In this document: one piece after another, positions 4,988 to 5,871 of the stretch | Layout of the letters: every line of letters begins with the position of its first letter | How positions within the stretch are numbered: the stretch's first letter is position 1 | Assembly (NCBI GenBank): GCA_900321645.1 | Contig: ONWZ01000118.1 | Coordinates: forward strand, 1 to 5,871 | Direction: 5' to 3' | DNA length: 5,871 bases | DNA from: an uncultured Eubacteriales bacterium | GTDB lineage: Bacteria > Bacillota_I > Bacilli_A > RF39 > UBA660 | The notes under the pieces: model-generated | What the model saw: only the letters and a program-made list of their open reading frames with translations | What the model was told of the DNA's origin: nothing | Database searches by the model: none | Position numbers and translations under genes: made by a program

Positions 4988-5871
4988 ATGAATAGTTTCC
5001 TGAAAGAATTAGAGAAAAACTATGATTTGTTTTTGATCGTAGATGGTATAATTATTGATCATTTTAAATTTCCTAATGACATTAATCGAACGTTTCGTAA
5101 CTTATTAGCAAGATCAAATCCCCAATATTTTAAGAGATGCCAGGAAATGAACCGTGACAGTGAAAAATTCAGTTGTATTGAACTAAATAAAGATGCAAGT
5201 GGAAAATGCTATTTGTGTGTATATGGCAATGATAATCATACCGTTCTAATTATTCGTCAAGATGATTCTCGTTATGAAGATTATCGTGGCATTGCCGCCA
5301 AAAAAATAACCGAAACCGAATTCATTAATGAACTGGATTATGTAGAGCGTCGGAGACTAGCTAGTGCTAATATTCCGAGTAGATTTATTCGTGATGAAGC
5401 CTTACCAATTGATATATGTAGTGAAATGAATATTCCATTACTAATCAGTTATTATCGATATATTAATGATTACATAAATCCTGTTGAAATATTTGAAGAA
5501 CCTGAAAATACAGTTGGTCCTGCTCAAAAACCTAATCCTACTTTACCAAGAAAGAATCCAATTATCGATTTAGATGAACGTCAAATTGAATTGTTAAAAC
5601 GAGATCCTAAAAAAATTATTAGACTTGAAGGTAATCGTAGTGGTTCAAAACTAAATGCCTATATTTATGAAAGATTTGGTTATGTTTTAGCAGTCGTTGA
5701 ACCAGAATCCGGAATCGAATATCAATATGATTTAAATCTCGGCAATATCGATTATCGTGATGATGAATTAGTGAGAAGAATGCTTAAAGCAGCTCTTTCG
5801 GCCAAAGAAGAAATTATTATGATGGATGATGCCATAATGCGTAAAAATCATACGACTATGGATAAATTCAA
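4988..5871 (+). CDS. Protein of unknown function, 3' end outside the window (at least 294 aa)
   Basis: An open frame begins at the ATG at 4988, directly after an AGGTGAT ribosome-binding site, and continues without a stop to the window end. Codon use resembles that of valS, supporting a real gene. I do not recognise the family. No signal peptide or membrane segment is evident, so it is probably cytoplasmic. The N-terminal part (1-165) has scattered cysteines (C51, C63, C74, C77, C144), including one CxxC (KCYLCVYG). A proline-rich, low-complexity linker (about 171-191) separates it from a second segment (192-294) containing RLEGNRSGSKLNAYIYERFG. Residues about 64-127 and 211-272 look alike (N-x-SG, then a Y-x-Y/V-Y strand, a Y-x-Y segment and a D/E-x-E-L helix), suggesting a repeated alpha/beta unit. 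It follows the valS terminator and has its own candidate promoter, so it is probably a separate transcription unit. Confidence 0.8.
   Translation, partial: MNSFLKELEKNYDLFLIVDGIIIDHFKFPNDINRTFRNLLARSNPQYFKRCQEMNRDSEKFSCIELNKDASGKCYLCVYGNDNHTVLIIRQDDSRYEDYRGIAAKKITETEFINELDYVERRRLASANIPSRFIRDEALPIDICSEMNIPLLISYYRYINDYINPVEIFEEPENTVGPAQKPNPTLPRKNPIIDLDERQIELLKRDPKKIIRLEGNRSGSKLNAYIYERFGYVLAVVEPESGIEYQYDLNLGNIDYRDDELVRRMLKAALSAKEEIIMMDDAIMRKNHTTMDKF

Overview
The window is AT-rich and uses the standard bacterial code: tryptophan is TGG, and I saw no in-frame TGA in the reading frames I translated. It has strong Shine-Dalgarno sites of the AGGTGAT/AAAGGA type and a T-box tRNA-sensing leader. These point to a low-GC Bacillota, such as an uncultured Bacilli, Erysipelotrichia or RF39-like gut lineage. 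The species cannot be named from the sequence. No mobile element, CRISPR array, tRNA or rRNA gene was seen.

Layout. (1) Positions 1-74 hold only AT-rich inverted repeats. (2) A minus-strand gene (75-410) encodes a small XRE-family helix-turn-helix regulator. (3) A 0.2 kb divergent intergenic region holds candidate promoters for both flanking genes and three TTACCA-type half-sites spaced one helical turn apart. (4) A plus-strand HD-domain protein (612-1358, 'HD1') follows; it has lost some of the family's metal-ligand residues. (5) Starting 2 bp after its stop is an extended -10 promoter and a complete T-box leader with stem I, a GUA (valine) specifier and a UGGUACC T-box bulge (about 1394-1617). 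(6) The T-box is followed by a second, intact HD-domain hydrolase (1638-2357, 'HD2') and, 1 nt later, by valyl-tRNA synthetase valS (2359-4890). (7) A short hairpin terminator overlaps the valS stop. (8) A new gene of unknown function starts at 4988 and runs off the window end.

How it fits together. The T-box should read uncharged tRNA-Val and raise expression of HD2 and valS when valine charging falls. The unusual parts are that an HD phosphohydrolase is the first gene controlled by a valine T-box, that a divergent paralogue lies just upstream of the same leader, and that the T-box has no ordinary downstream competing terminator. Its antiterminator is nested inside a hairpin that ends in a U-tract. 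The 3' arm of that antiterminator can instead pair with the HD2 ribosome-binding site, suggesting translational or dual control. The XRE regulator probably controls itself and perhaps HD1 through the TTACCA array.
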